From Saccharomonospora iraqiensis subsp. iraqiensis (GTDB taxonomy: Bacteria > Actinomycetota > Actinomycetes > Mycobacteriales > Pseudonocardiaceae): 64,000 nt of DNA. This document shows positions 17,926-26,577 of the stretch, piece after piece (the stretch's first letter is position 1; each line of letters begins with the position of its first letter). Under the pieces are notes generated by a model. The model did not search any database and was not told the origin of the DNA. It saw only the letters and a program-made list of their open reading frames with translations. The DNA is taken from the NCBI RefSeq assembly GCF_000430445.1, contig NZ_KE387086.1, forward strand, positions 72,475-136,474, given 5' to 3'. The translations under genes were made by a program, and so were the position numbers.

Positions 17926-19386
17926 ATGCACACCCACACTATCGACGACAGTCCGCCCGAATCACCGGACGCCGGCAAACACACCCGCTGGAACGCCCGC
18001 CTCCTCAGCCAGTTGGCCGCACTGATCGTGGTCAACGCCCTGGCCGACACGGTCATCCTGGCGCCGACACAGGTCCTTCCTCAGATGCTCGAGCACTTCG
18101 GCACCGACCAGGCAGCGTGGCTGACCTCCAGCGCGATGCTTGCGGGAGCGATGTGGGCGCCACTCATCGGCAAGTGCGCCGACATCTACGGCAAACGCCG
18201 AATGCTCGTGATCTCGCTGCTCATCGCCTGCGTAGGCTCCCTCGTGTGCCTTGCGGCCCCCAGCATCTGGGTGTTCGTCCTCGGACGCCTGATGCAGGGA
18301 GCTGCTGTGGCAGCGATGTTCCTCTCGATGGCCATCGTCCGCGATCTCTGCACGCTCCGTATCGCGATGCCCATCGTCGGCCTCGTGGGGACCGGTGCCG
18401 GAATTCTCGGCATGGCCACCCCGTTCCTCTACGAAATGCTGGCCGCGGAGTTCGGCTACCCGGTCGTGTTCGTCGCAGCAGCGCTGATCGCGGTCCTCGC
18501 GGTGATCGGCGTGCGAGCCCTCATACCCAGGTCCACGAACAGGACACCGGGCACCGTCGACGTCGCCGGAGCCGTTCTGCTCGGTGGCGGTCTGGCAGCG
18601 GTGCTCAGCTACATCAGCCTCGGGCCGGGGTTCGGCTGGCTCTCCGGCGGACCGCTCATGGTTCTCGGCGGCGGCGCCGCGGCACTCGCTCGGTGGTTCC
18701 TGGTCTCGAGCCGCAAGCCCGAGCCGGTGATCGACATCAGAAACCTGAACCTACCGCTGATACTCAACCTCCTCGTGCTCGTCCTCGGAGCCGGGGCGGT
18801 CCGCGCGATCGACCCGATCGTCAGCATCATCGCGCACGCCTCGCCGGATGAGCAGCTCGGCTACGGGCTCGCCGGCCCGACAGGCACCGTCGGCCTGCTG
18901 TTCGCCCTACCGGGGGTCGGGATGATGATCGCGGGGCCGCTGGCCGGATGGATCGCCACTCGCGTGGGACCGCCCGTGACACTGGCGGCCGGCGCAACTC
19001 TCGGCACGGTGGGTACGACCGGCATGTTCCTGGGGGCCACCAACCTCTACGCCGCGCTCTTCTTCTCCTTCCTGATGGCCCTCTCGACGGGAGCGCTCAT
19101 GACGTCCGGGTTCAGCATGGTGGCAATCCATGCACGCGAAGAACAGCAGGCCGTCATGTCCAGCCTGGTGATGGTCATGATGGCGATCAGTTCAGTGGTC
19201 ATGACGTTCGTGGTCTCGGCGGTGCTCTCCGCTACCGACACGGTCATCGCCGGAGAGAACGTGCAATCGGCGACAGGGGTGCTCGCCAGCATCGGAGTCC
19301 TCGCCGGTTTCTCCGTGCTCGCCGCCGTGGCCGCCGGCGTCCTGGTGCGGAGGTTGGGCATCACGTCGGCCCACCACGTCCAATAA
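17926..19386 (+). CDS. MFS transporter, drug:H+ antiporter family
   Basis: A 486-residue multi-pass exporter with 12-14 predicted helices. The conserved loop GKCADIYGKRRML after helix 2 is the MFS signature, and helix 3-5 sequence (LMQGAAVAAMFLSMAIVRD) resembles the EmrB/QacA group. The ATG at 17926 opens the first plausible MFS N-terminus (HTHTIDDSPPESP, cytosolic); the longer upstream frame is Arg-rich and unlikely. It is 189 bases after the monooxygenase and reads as the last gene of the TetR-controlled cassette. Copy B of the 80-bp repeat begins three bases after its stop. Confidence 0.88.
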   Translation: MHTHTIDDSPPESPDAGKHTRWNARLLSQLAALIVVNALADTVILAPTQVLPQMLEHFGTDQAAWLTSSAMLAGAMWAPLIGKCADIYGKRRMLVISLLIACVGSLVCLAAPSIWVFVLGRLMQGAAVAAMFLSMAIVRDLCTLRIAMPIVGLVGTGAGILGMATPFLYEMLAAEFGYPVVFVAAALIAVLAVIGVRALIPRSTNRTPGTVDVAGAVLLGGGLAAVLSYISLGPGFGWLSGGPLMVLGGGAAALARWFLVSSRKPEPVIDIRNLNLPLILNLLVLVLGAGAVRAIDPIVSIIAHASPDEQLGYGLAGPTGTVGLLFALPGVGMMIAGPLAGWIATRVGPPVTLAAGATLGTVGTTGMFLGATNLYAALFFSFLMALSTGALMTSGFSMVAIHAREEQQAVMSSLVMVMMAISSVVMTFVVSAVLSATDTVIAGENVQSATGVLASIGVLAGFSVLAAVAAGVLVRRLGITSAHHVQ

Positions 19387-19389
19387 TAA

Positions 19390-19469
19390 GGAGCCTTGAT
19401 CTGGTAAATCGCCCCCGGAAGATCACCCGACGACGCCCATGAACCGTTGGATGGCGAGCATCTCGACCT
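19390..19469. repeat. 80-bp imperfect direct repeat, copy B
   Basis: Partner of 14734-14813, beginning right after the MFS gene stop with GGAGCCTTGATC. The match covers about 70 of 80 positions, then fades. It forms the 3' end of a decayed minus-strand reading frame that continues to about 19790, which copy A lacks. Confidence 0.8.
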
Positions 19470-19790
19470 TGTCACCGGGTCGTCCGTTCTCCGCGGCGCT
19501 GCGCCCGGGAGTTGCGCCGCACCACGGCGGTGGCCTTGACCTTCTCCTCCGGGGTGCGGATGTCGTCGGCCGACACCTCGTCCAACAGGCGCCCCAGGCC
19601 TCCTCGGCCCGGGTCCAGTAGGACGGTTAAACCCACGCGGTACTGGGCGAGACAGCCGGTCACGTCCGGCAACCACTCTGCCAGCGTCGTCACCGGCCGT
19701 TCCGACGAGCCGGTGGTCGACGCGAACAGGTCGGCCGAATTGGGGCCAGCAGCAGCCGCACCAACTCCCCCACCTGTGGAGTTTCATGAC
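19423..19790 (-). pseudogene. Decayed minus-strand gene (unknown family)
   Basis: A coding-like minus-strand stretch broken by at least two frameshifts. The C-terminal part ends in GDKVEMLAIQRFMGVVG and a TGA at 19423. Another frame carries EWLPDVTGCLAQYRVGLTVLL, then GRLLDEVSADDIRTPEEKVKATAVVRRNS; a third holds the preceding VGELVRLLLAP. I do not recognise the family. The same C-terminal peptide is present at copy A of the repeat (14734-14813), so two relics of one gene family flank the drug-cassette genes. Confidence 0.5.
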
Positions 19791-20256
19791 CGCATCTTCG
19801 CTCTTCAGGCAGCACGGGTGCTCACGAACTGTTGAGTGAGATCTGCCAAAGACTGGTGTCCGAGGGGGGACTTCGGATTCCACGAACAGCAGATCTCCAG
19901 AGCGACGAGAGACCATATCTCAGACGATATATGCTCCTCCGCCACGACCGGCTCACCGTCCTCCGCGCGTCGCCAGCGATTCTCATCGACCGACCAGTAG
20001 TTTCCAGCCGTTGCGGGTCAGCGGACGGTGGTGATGCGTGAGCAAGGTAGGTTCCGAGAACGCGCTACATCAGCCTCCCGGTATGTTCGCAGTCGGCCAA
20101 CTGAGCCATGTAGTCGCGCCGGATCGAAGCCCTTGTCGATGTCAGTCCCGGAATCGGAGCTTCGGCCCCCCGCCGGACGTGCTCTCCGCCAGTTCTCCTG
20201 ACAACAGCATCACCCAGACTTCTACACTGACTCCAGCGCTCTTCAGGGCGGGTATT
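19791..20256. other. Gap without a convincing gene
   Basis: About 465 bp between the decayed gene and the end of the CBASS operon, slightly lower in GC than the surroundings. Short open frames on both strands lack ribosome-binding sites and family likeness. It marks the left edge of the defence island. I see no tRNA or attachment site. Confidence 0.5.
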
Positions 20257-21741
20257 CTATGCCTCCACGGTGAATGCCGGTTCGTATCCGTCGTCGATCT
20301 TGATGTCCTCGTACACGACCGTTTGACAAAGCCGGTTCCACCGGTTGCCCAGTAGAACAGCGAGTCCCATGGGGCAGGCGAGGAAGAGGTGCATGCGCCG
20401 GACTCGGCGGGCGGAGCGGCGGAGGTGGTCGCGGATGCCGACGGCCAGGGCATTGGCGGCGGTACCGTCGGGGATAGAGCCATCGTTCGCTGTGCCGCTC
20501 GGCGGGGTGAGCACGATAAGTTTGCTGACGGGGAGGTTCTGCTCGCGAAGGTACTCCAGGACATCCTCAGTAGGGTCCGTCGCGATGGCGAGGGCGACAG
20601 CGACCTCGTCTCCTTGACTGATCGCGTGCTCGATCACTTTCGGGACCGAGGGAGTGTCAAATGGGTCGTTGGTGGACCAGAGCTGGCTGCCGGCCCTCCC
20701 CCGCTGCACTGCAGCAAGGTCGGTGCCGGTGACCATACGAAAAATGGTGCCGACCAAAAAAGCCGGCGCGAGACGGATACTGCCCGTGACAGAGACGGCG
20801 GTGGTCCCGGCAGGCAGGTATCCCGGCGCGGCTTCGATGTCTGCCTGTAGTTGGGCCCAGGTGTTCGGCTTCAGGGGGCGACGCTTGGTATAGGGAGAGT
20901 CGCCGTCGAAGCGGTCGACCCAGTCGATCGCATGGTCGGCGTCCGACGCCAACGGATCTGGTTGGAGAGCGGCAACCGATAAGACGGCGCGGGCGGGGCC
21001 CGCCCTCAGGCCACACTCGGCGATGGCAGCCTCGATCATCACCAGTGTAAGTTCACGGCGGCCCTCGCGGACCATCCTGGCGACCCAGCTGGCTCCCTCC
21101 TCAAGCGCCCACTGATCGTGGCGAAGCCCCGTCACGGTCATCAGAAGTAAAAGGTACTCCTGGTACCACGCCATGTCCCGGGCCAGATCGAAGCGCAGCA
21201 CCGACAAGAGATTGATGAGCTCGGCCTCGGTCAGACCTGCCTCTTGCGCCCACCGGGCACGAGCTTTACCTCGAGCAGACTTGGCTGTTCCGAGGGCAGC
21301 TTTGGGCAGCAAAAGTCCTGTTCGGGCGTCACGGCCTGCGATCAGGTCGTCCTCGGGGTCGGCCGCCCGGTTCGTGACAAGGCGCAAGTCGATGCTGCCG
21401 CCGTCCGCAGTCAACTCCTTCCACGTGCTTGCGATCTTCCTGAGGAGCGGCGGACCGCCGTTGGCGCCGGACTTGGTCAAGTATTTCTCGTTTACCGGCG
21501 TAGCGCTGTCTACCGCGTACTTCACCTGCTTATAGGTGTTCGGAGGAGCGTCGCGCAACAGGACGACGTCGTCGAGGTTTCCCACGCCATCGAGTTCGAC
21601 GCCGACTGCACGCACAGGGTTGCGCGAGCGGGCGGTGGTCTCGCGGAGGAGGGTGAGGCAAGCCTCCCAAACGACGAGCCACTGGTAGTAGTCGCCGGTG
21701 GTGCGAACGCTGGTAGGGCCTGGGGCGGGAAGATGGGCCAT
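20257..21741 (-). CDS. cap4: CBASS effector Cap4: nuclease-SAVED protein
   Basis: A 494-residue effector expected to cut double-stranded DNA when a cyclic oligonucleotide binds. The N-terminal endonuclease domain (about 1-210) shows a Cap4/Mrr-like core: D57-D58 in GNLDDVVLLRD and Q72-V-K74 in YKQVKYAVD. The C-terminal SAVED sensor (about 290-494) carries the RMHLFLACPMGLAVLLGNRW signature typical of the family. Its ATG overlaps the stop of the ATPase gene by one base (TGATG). It is the last gene of cdn-HORMA-TRIP13-cap4. Activation by cyclic tri- or dinucleotide follows from the family; the exact ligand is not readable. Confidence 0.88.
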   Translation of the reverse strand: MAHLPAPGPTSVRTTGDYYQWLVVWEACLTLLRETTARSRNPVRAVGVELDGVGNLDDVVLLRDAPPNTYKQVKYAVDSATPVNEKYLTKSGANGGPPLLRKIASTWKELTADGGSIDLRLVTNRAADPEDDLIAGRDARTGLLLPKAALGTAKSARGKARARWAQEAGLTEAELINLLSVLRFDLARDMAWYQEYLLLLMTVTGLRHDQWALEEGASWVARMVREGRRELTLVMIEAAIAECGLRAGPARAVLSVAALQPDPLASDADHAIDWVDRFDGDSPYTKRRPLKPNTWAQLQADIEAAPGYLPAGTTAVSVTGSIRLAPAFLVGTIFRMVTGTDLAAVQRGRAGSQLWSTNDPFDTPSVPKVIEHAISQGDEVAVALAIATDPTEDVLEYLREQNLPVSKLIVLTPPSGTANDGSIPDGTAANALAVGIRDHLRRSARRVRRMHLFLACPMGLAVLLGNRWNRLCQTVVYEDIKIDDGYEPAFTVEA

Positions 21742-22685
21742 CAGCTCTCCTCGGCGAAGACGGGGGTGGGCACCAGTTTCTCGGCGACCGCGACGAGGTC
21801 GTCGTCGGTGACCGGCCGGTCGGGAAAGGCGCGGAAGACGGCGGCTGGAATCAGGCGCTGGGTGAGGTCGGAGAATGTGTAGCCGGGCCGGTCGCCGGTG
21901 GGGCCGGTGAGCTCGACGAGCTTGCGTTCGGTCTCTGGTCGGATGCCGAGCCCATCGAGCGCCTGGGTGAGGACCGCTTGGCGTTGCTCCTCACCGGGAC
22001 GGGTGAAGGTGAAGGTGGCCGCTGAGCGGCGCATGACGGCCGGGTCGAGGGCACCGCGCCGGTTGGTGCATAGCACGACGATAACGGGGAGCCGGGAACC
22101 GGTCAGACTGTCGATGCCGGCTAGGAACGCGTCAACGCCAGCCCGGTCTTCATGGTGCATCTGCTGGGCCTCGCGGGACTGTATCAAGGCATCGGCCTCG
22201 TCGACCACGAGGATCTGCACGGCGCGCGCACCTTGAGGACCGGACACGCGCATTCCCATCGTGTGCATGTGGGCGAAGGCGTCGCCGACTAGTGAGGTCA
22301 TCTCGCCTACCAGGCCGCTGCCGCGAGTGGCGAGTTTCAGTCGGTACAAGTAGACGGGCACACTCAGGAAGTCGGCGAGGTCGCAGCCGAAGGACTCGGC
22401 CAGAACGGTCTTGCCGGAGCCGATGTCGCCGGCGAAGACGAACAGCGGCGCCCGATCGGTGAAGAGGGTGAGAGCGGCGACAGCACCGCCGTGGTGGGTG
22501 GTGGCCCAAGCGTGAAGCCGGTGCGGGTCCGCGAGGAGCGCGGCTTCCTTGCGGAGGCGGGCTTTTATGTCGTCCAGACCGACCAGGCGGTCGTAGCGGG
22601 CACGGTGGGTGGGCTCGGGCAGTTCGATGACGGGGTGGAACAGGTTATCCTGGCTGGTCACGCGTGCGATCCTTTCGACGGGCAT
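21741..22685 (-). CDS. cap6: CBASS Cap6: TRIP13/Pch2-like AAA+ ATPase
   Basis: A 314-residue AAA+ ATPase. Walker A is GDIGSGKT at residues 86-93 and Walker B is ILVVDEADA at 158-166; CTNRRGALDPAVMRRS carries sensor-like and arginine residues. In Type III CBASS this ATPase unfolds the HORMA protein and releases it from the CD-NTase, shutting off signalling. It lies nine bases after the HORMA gene and overlaps cap4 by one base, so coupled translation is expected. The ATG at 22685 begins a reasonable pre-AAA segment. Confidence 0.9.
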   Translation of the reverse strand: MPVERIARVTSQDNLFHPVIELPEPTHRARYDRLVGLDDIKARLRKEAALLADPHRLHAWATTHHGGAVAALTLFTDRAPLFVFAGDIGSGKTVLAESFGCDLADFLSVPVYLYRLKLATRGSGLVGEMTSLVGDAFAHMHTMGMRVSGPQGARAVQILVVDEADALIQSREAQQMHHEDRAGVDAFLAGIDSLTGSRLPVIVVLCTNRRGALDPAVMRRSAATFTFTRPGEEQRQAVLTQALDGLGIRPETERKLVELTGPTGDRPGYTFSDLTQRLIPAAVFRAFPDRPVTDDDLVAVAEKLVPTPVFAEES

Positions 22686-22694
22686 GCTGGCTGG

Positions 22695-23216
22695 CTAGTA
22701 GGCGACGTAGATGTCGCGAGAGACACCAGCGCCGTTGCGGGCGTAGCCGTGCCCCGTGTTTATGGTGCCCGCGAGGGCGCTCGGCGCGGTGCCGGTCGTC
22801 CGAGAGACCGGGAGGTTCTTCTTGACCGAATCCTGTTCACTGCTGGTCAGGTGCCAGAAAGCGGAGCTGTAGGACAGGAAGCTGTGGAAGCCATAGTCGG
22901 TGAGGTCGACCAGGTCCGGGAAGCTGCCCGGTCGTGAATCGGTGAGTTGACCGCCGGCCGTGGCCTTGTAGCGCAGGCGGAACTTCCAGGTGTTGGCTCT
23001 CGTGTCGCGGAAGCCGTAGTCGACGGTGTCGAGGAATCCGCGGTTCAGGAGGATCGCGACCTCTTCGGCGTAGTCCTCGATGCTGTCGAGGGCGGGTTTG
23101 CCGTAGAGATTGTGCAGGAGGCGCAGGTCGGCGCCGACCCTGCCTCCGACGTAGCGGGCGTCGGTGATGGTGAATGAGGCAGAGGCGGATCTAGTGTACG
23201 AGCCGGTCATGGTCAT
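22695..23216 (-). CDS. cap7: CBASS Cap7: bacterial HORMA-domain protein
   Basis: A 173-residue single-domain protein. It opens with SASASFTITDARYVGGRVGADLRLLHNLYG, the bacterial HORMA signature, followed by AEEVAILLNRGFLDTVDYGFRD and a C-terminal safety-belt region (SYSSAFWHLTSSEQ, then GYARNGAGVSRD). HORMA proteins sense phage peptides and, when closed, bind and activate the CD-NTase. The start at 23216 overlaps the CD-NTase stop in ATGA; an ATG six bases later is also possible. Only one HORMA gene is present, so this is the single-HORMA form of Type III. Confidence 0.88.
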   Translation of the reverse strand: MTMTGSYTRSASASFTITDARYVGGRVGADLRLLHNLYGKPALDSIEDYAEEVAILLNRGFLDTVDYGFRDTRANTWKFRLRYKATAGGQLTDSRPGSFPDLVDLTDYGFHSFLSYSSAFWHLTSSEQDSVKKNLPVSRTTGTAPSALAGTINTGHGYARNGAGVSRDIYVAY

Positions 23217-24211
23217 TCTCCCGGGAAGGTGGGACCGAATACCTTGCGCCAAGCGTCGAGCGCCTCGCCCTTGGTGGCTGCATAGGCGGCCAGCGAAATG
23301 GTGTCCAGGGTGGTACTGGCGTGGTCCACCAGCCGCTGTCGATCTTGCTCGGTGTAGCCACGCGCGACGTTATTCTCCGGGTTGACCGGGTCCCAGACCT
23401 GGATCGGGTCCGCCGCCGCGTTGACCTCCCCGGCCGTGTAGTAGTCGGTGAAGACAATCGGCGTCGTCAGGCCGGTGCGGACGATGTAGGAGAGGACCTG
23501 CTCGATCGCGGCCGGGTAGTCGTCTACCTGAAGCGGTTGGCCGTTCCAGCCGACGTCCCACAGGTGGGCCACCAGGAGTTCGAGTAAGAACGACTTGCAC
23601 CGCAGCTCTGGGTTGACCTCCTTACTTTCGCGGATCCATGCCTTCAGCAGGCGGATAACAGCCCGGTATCCGTCGCCAGCCTCGTGCTTGCGCGTCTTGA
23701 TGAACTGCAGGTGCAACGTGACCGAAGTGGGCACCTTGGTGCCGTCAGTGGTGACCAGGTACCCCCGGTCGTCCGGTTCGCCGGTATAGAGCACCGGCAC
23801 AACGTCGATCTTCAGACCACTGCTCCTCATGGTGATACCGACGGCATGATCCGACGGCTGGAAGTCGCCCTCGTCCTTCGTTGCGCCATAGACCTTGATG
23901 CAGCAGTCTCGCAGCCACGTCCGCATCGTCGTGACGTCGATGTCCGTGTCCGTGGTGCGCAGGTAGGCGGCAACGTCCGCATCGGACCCCGTGCCGCTCC
24001 TGCGTCGGATCGCGGTGTGCTTCGCCGTGCTACCAGACGCGCGGAGCTTCACCAGGTCGAAGTCCGGCTCGGCAGCGATGTAGTCCTCCAGCCGCTCCCT
24101 CAGGTAGTTCACCTGTCTGCGGCGTTCTTTCGCCTCCTCCCTCGGCACGTTCACTCTGCTCTGCACGAATGCTTCGAGGACCGTGTGGTCGACGTAGCGC
24201 TCTCCCGCCAT
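23213..24211 (-). CDS. CD-NTase, cyclic oligonucleotide synthase of CBASS
   Basis: A 332-residue cGAS/DncV-like nucleotidyltransferase. The active site is visible: G60-S61 in ASGSTAKHT, D77-A-D79 in GSDADVAAYL, and a third acidic residue D136 in LKIDVVPVLY. The helical C-terminal part is intact to FPGE. It would make a cyclic di- or trinucleotide when bound by closed HORMA. I start at the ATG at 24211, with GAGGG eight bases upstream, because the longer frame adds 76 unlike residues. First gene of the operon. The clade (C or D) was not determined. Confidence 0.92.
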   Translation of the reverse strand: MAGERYVDHTVLEAFVQSRVNVPREEAKERRRQVNYLRERLEDYIAAEPDFDLVKLRASGSTAKHTAIRRRSGTGSDADVAAYLRTTDTDIDVTTMRTWLRDCCIKVYGATKDEGDFQPSDHAVGITMRSSGLKIDVVPVLYTGEPDDRGYLVTTDGTKVPTSVTLHLQFIKTRKHEAGDGYRAVIRLLKAWIRESKEVNPELRCKSFLLELLVAHLWDVGWNGQPLQVDDYPAAIEQVLSYIVRTGLTTPIVFTDYYTAGEVNAAADPIQVWDPVNPENNVARGYTEQDRQRLVDHASTTLDTISLAAYAATKGEALDAWRKVFGPTFPGE

Positions 24212-24560
24212 ATACCCGTCCCTCACATGAAAAGTTGTCAGCAGAGGAACAGACATACCACCCACCACTGACAAACTGGTCGGGTCCGGGCAGTTCGGCA
24301 GCGTCCTGCGCCGAGCTCGGTGCGGGAACCACTCGCAGTGGTATTTCGGATGATGCTGGCACCAACAATCGTCTACGCCTCCGACCGCGAGACGACGCCA
24401 ACGACGAAGTAGACCTGGTCTGGGCGATGGCGAGCTCACCTACCGCACACTGGGTCGGAGTGCGCCGCGTCCGCGGCCGGTGGGTCACCGTGGGCGATCC
24501 TGACCACGGCGTGGACACGGTGAACACCTAACGCCCACTCCCTACCCGAAAGACACCGTC
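24212..24560. other. Upstream region of the CBASS operon
   Basis: About 350 bp holding the CBASS promoter (minus strand), with no identifiable complete gene. On the plus strand a frame ending at 24531 reads MASSPTAHWVGVRRVRG and onward to VDTVNT. It lacks a good start and any known domain, and may be the tail of a lost gene preceding the Nudix pseudogene. I could not pick out a convincing -35/-10 pair. Confidence 0.4.
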
Positions 24561-25211
24561 ATGACCGTGATCGACATCTTTACCGACGGTTACGACCACC
24601 TCGGAACCGCGGACAAGCACGAGGCCCACCGGTAGGGCCTATGGCACCGCACGTTCTCCGCACTCGGACTGAACCCGGCCCGTCGCACCGTCTACCTACA
24701 GAAGAAGACCCCCGGCCGGTACGTATTCGACCGCCTCGACTACGCCGACATCACCGTCGGCGGCCACTACCACGCCGGCGAAGACATCCCCGCCGGGGTC
24801 CGCGAGGTCCATGAAGAACTCGGCCTTCACGTCGACTACGCTGACCTGCACCCCCTCGGGATACGCCAAACGGCGATCACCCTCGCCCCGGAGTACCTCG
24901 AACGGGAGTTCCAGCATTGGCACCTGCTCCCCTTCGATGCGGACCTTGAGGACATCCCTTTCGCCGACGCCGAAGTCGCCGGACTCGTCGAACTCACTCT
25001 CGACGACGCGATCCGGCTCGCCGACGCCGAAACCACCACCACACCCGCCCGCTACGCCACCCGCACCGACGGCGGCCTCCGCTACTCGGACGGCCACCTG
25101 TCCCGCCACGAGCTGATCCCCAACTATCTGTCCCTCGACCAGCTCTACCTGCGCCTGTTCACCGCCGCAGACCGCTTCTGCTCGGGACAACGACGTCACC
25201 TGTTTTGGTAG
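24561..25211 (+). pseudogene. Nudix hydrolase interrupted by an in-frame amber stop
   Basis: The plus-strand frame from ATG 24561 to TAG 25209-25211 encodes a Nudix protein of about 216 codons, except that codon 25 (24633-24635) is TAG. The Nudix box is clear: GGHYHAGEDIPAGVREVHEELGL, spaced as in YfcD-like and isopentenyl-diphosphate-isomerase-like members. The N-terminal MTVIDIFTDGYDHLGTADKHEAHR, before the stop, joins smoothly to LWHRTFSALGLN after it, as in that family. No in-frame alternative start lies close after the stop. It is either a nonsense-mutated gene or a sequencing error. Confidence 0.75.
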
Positions 25212-25345
25212 CAGGAAGGACTGTCATGCGCACCGCCCTCGTGCTCGGCACTCGCCCGAAGCGACCGCTTCTCGCTGTCACACGATGTTGTCAGCGCTTC
25301 GAGCATCTGGTGTCGCCAGCTGATCGACCGGCTACCGGGGAACAC

Positions 25346-25822
25346 TTAGCTCAGCACCGAAGCGTCGCCTGACTGCCAAGTGATGTTCAAGGGCCGGCTG
25401 CCGGTTTCGAGGAACTCGGTCAGAGCTTCCGCGATGGTCTCCGCCGGGATTTCGCAGTACGGCGGGAACTCGTCGGTCTCGTAGAGAACCGGTTGTTCGG
25501 GGCCGTCACCATGGCTGTAGAGATGGACCGGCTCGGTGCCAAGTCCGTCGTCGCCACGATACGAGAGCGCACCGCGCTCGCCGTGAATACCTGCGATGAC
25601 CGAGTGATCCGGCATCGTGAGGTAGTGACCAGGGCGTTCGTCATCGGGGATCGCCGTGTCGACACGAGGGCGAGTGGTGTGGGTTAGGATCGCATCGCTC
25701 ACCGTCTCCGCAGCGAGCGTCGCCACGAACGCGCGGACCTCGTCGCCGGTCGTCAGCTCGGCGACCTTCTCGACCGGCGGTTGGCCGGGTTCGTGGAGCC
25801 AGTACTGCACTTGGAGCGTCAC
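25346..25822 (-). CDS. Imm1-type immunity protein
   Basis: A 158-residue cytosolic protein with the Imm1 pattern: a YRGDDGLG stretch, VLYETDEFPPYCEIPAETIAEALTEFL, and a C-terminal RPLNITWQ. Imm1 proteins are known neighbours of SCP1.201/DddA-type deaminase toxins and neutralise them by direct binding. GTG at 25822 overlaps the toxin stop in GTGA, so toxin and antidote are translationally coupled. A longer upstream frame lies inside the toxin gene and was not used. Specificity for this toxin is inferred from the overlap. Confidence 0.82.
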   Translation of the reverse strand: MTLQVQYWLHEPGQPPVEKVAELTTGDEVRAFVATLAAETVSDAILTHTTRPRVDTAIPDDERPGHYLTMPDHSVIAGIHGERGALSYRGDDGLGTEPVHLYSHGDGPEQPVLYETDEFPPYCEIPAETIAEALTEFLETGSRPLNITWQSGDASVLS

Positions 25823-26571
25823 GATGTGCGCTTCCCTTCGTATCGGTACGGAGGCCCTGTCGGACCGTAGATGATGAGTGTGGCATCGGGCGGCAGGAAG
25901 TGCCTCAAGAACCGGTGACAGCTGACGTTGGTCACCGGGTCGATGCCGCACGGGTCCTTGCCGATCACGATCGTGCGCGTCTCACCAGTGCTCATGGTGG
26001 AGGCTTCCTTGACCTCGATGTGACGCGCGATGTCCGGCACGAAACCACCGCGTGCGAGACCGAGCGTGGTGGCCCGTTCCACTGCCGCGGTGTAGGCGGG
26101 GTCCGTCTGGCCTGACGCCAGCCGCGTGCCGCTGGACAGTTCCGTGTCGCCGCCCTCTTGTGTGCTCAGTCGCCAACCACGAAGCGGTTTGCCGTAGGGC
26201 CACGGGTGGTCGAGCTTGGTGCGGTACCCCGACACGCGCTTCGCGAGGTCGCTTGCACGCTCCGGTGGGGCTGCTGAACCGGTTCTCGGGGAGGGTGGCT
26301 CCGGTGCCGCTTCACCATGTTCGGCGAGCCATTCACCGGTGCTCGCTTGGGCAGACTCGAGTAATTGCTCCGCGCGTTTAAGCCTGAGCGAGACAGCTCG
26401 CAGCGTCGCTTGTGCGGTGACCAGGTCTTGGCTCGCTGTCCCCTTCGTGAGCTCTTCGAGCGCGGGTATCAACCTGTCGACAAGCCGTGCATGTGCCTCT
26501 TGCAACGCGCCTGATGGCAAGCGCTCCAACACACTGCGTATGCGCGCGACGACCTCTCCCAGCGTGGTCAT
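25819..26571 (-). CDS. DddA-like (SCP1.201-type) cytosine deaminase toxin
   Basis: A 250-residue toxin. The N-terminal ~80 residues are helical, coiled-coil-like (VARIRSVLERL, LRLKRAEQLLESAQ). A Pro/Ser linker follows to about 105. The C-terminal deaminase has the catalytic H184-I-E186 in IARHIEVKEA, the zinc-binding P207-C208 and C218 in KDPCGI...SCHRFL, and the terminal LPPDATLIIYGPTGP strand. Relatives deaminate cytosine in DNA. No secretion signal is visible. It is 6 bases after a small helical protein and overlaps the immunity gene. Whether it is exported, as a contact-dependent toxin, or acts inside the cell is not decided by the sequence. Confidence 0.83.
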   Translation of the reverse strand: MTTLGEVVARIRSVLERLPSGALQEAHARLVDRLIPALEELTKGTASQDLVTAQATLRAVSLRLKRAEQLLESAQASTGEWLAEHGEAAPEPPSPRTGSAAPPERASDLAKRVSGYRTKLDHPWPYGKPLRGWRLSTQEGGDTELSSGTRLASGQTDPAYTAAVERATTLGLARGGFVPDIARHIEVKEASTMSTGETRTIVIGKDPCGIDPVTNVSCHRFLRHFLPPDATLIIYGPTGPPYRYEGKRTS

Positions 26572-26577
26572 GGCGAC

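Noticed and set aside
25226..25371. A short plus-strand ORF starting MRTALVLGTRP, reminiscent of UDP-GlcNAc 2-epimerase
   Set aside because: The likeness ends after ten residues, and the frame closes after 48 codons without further motif support.
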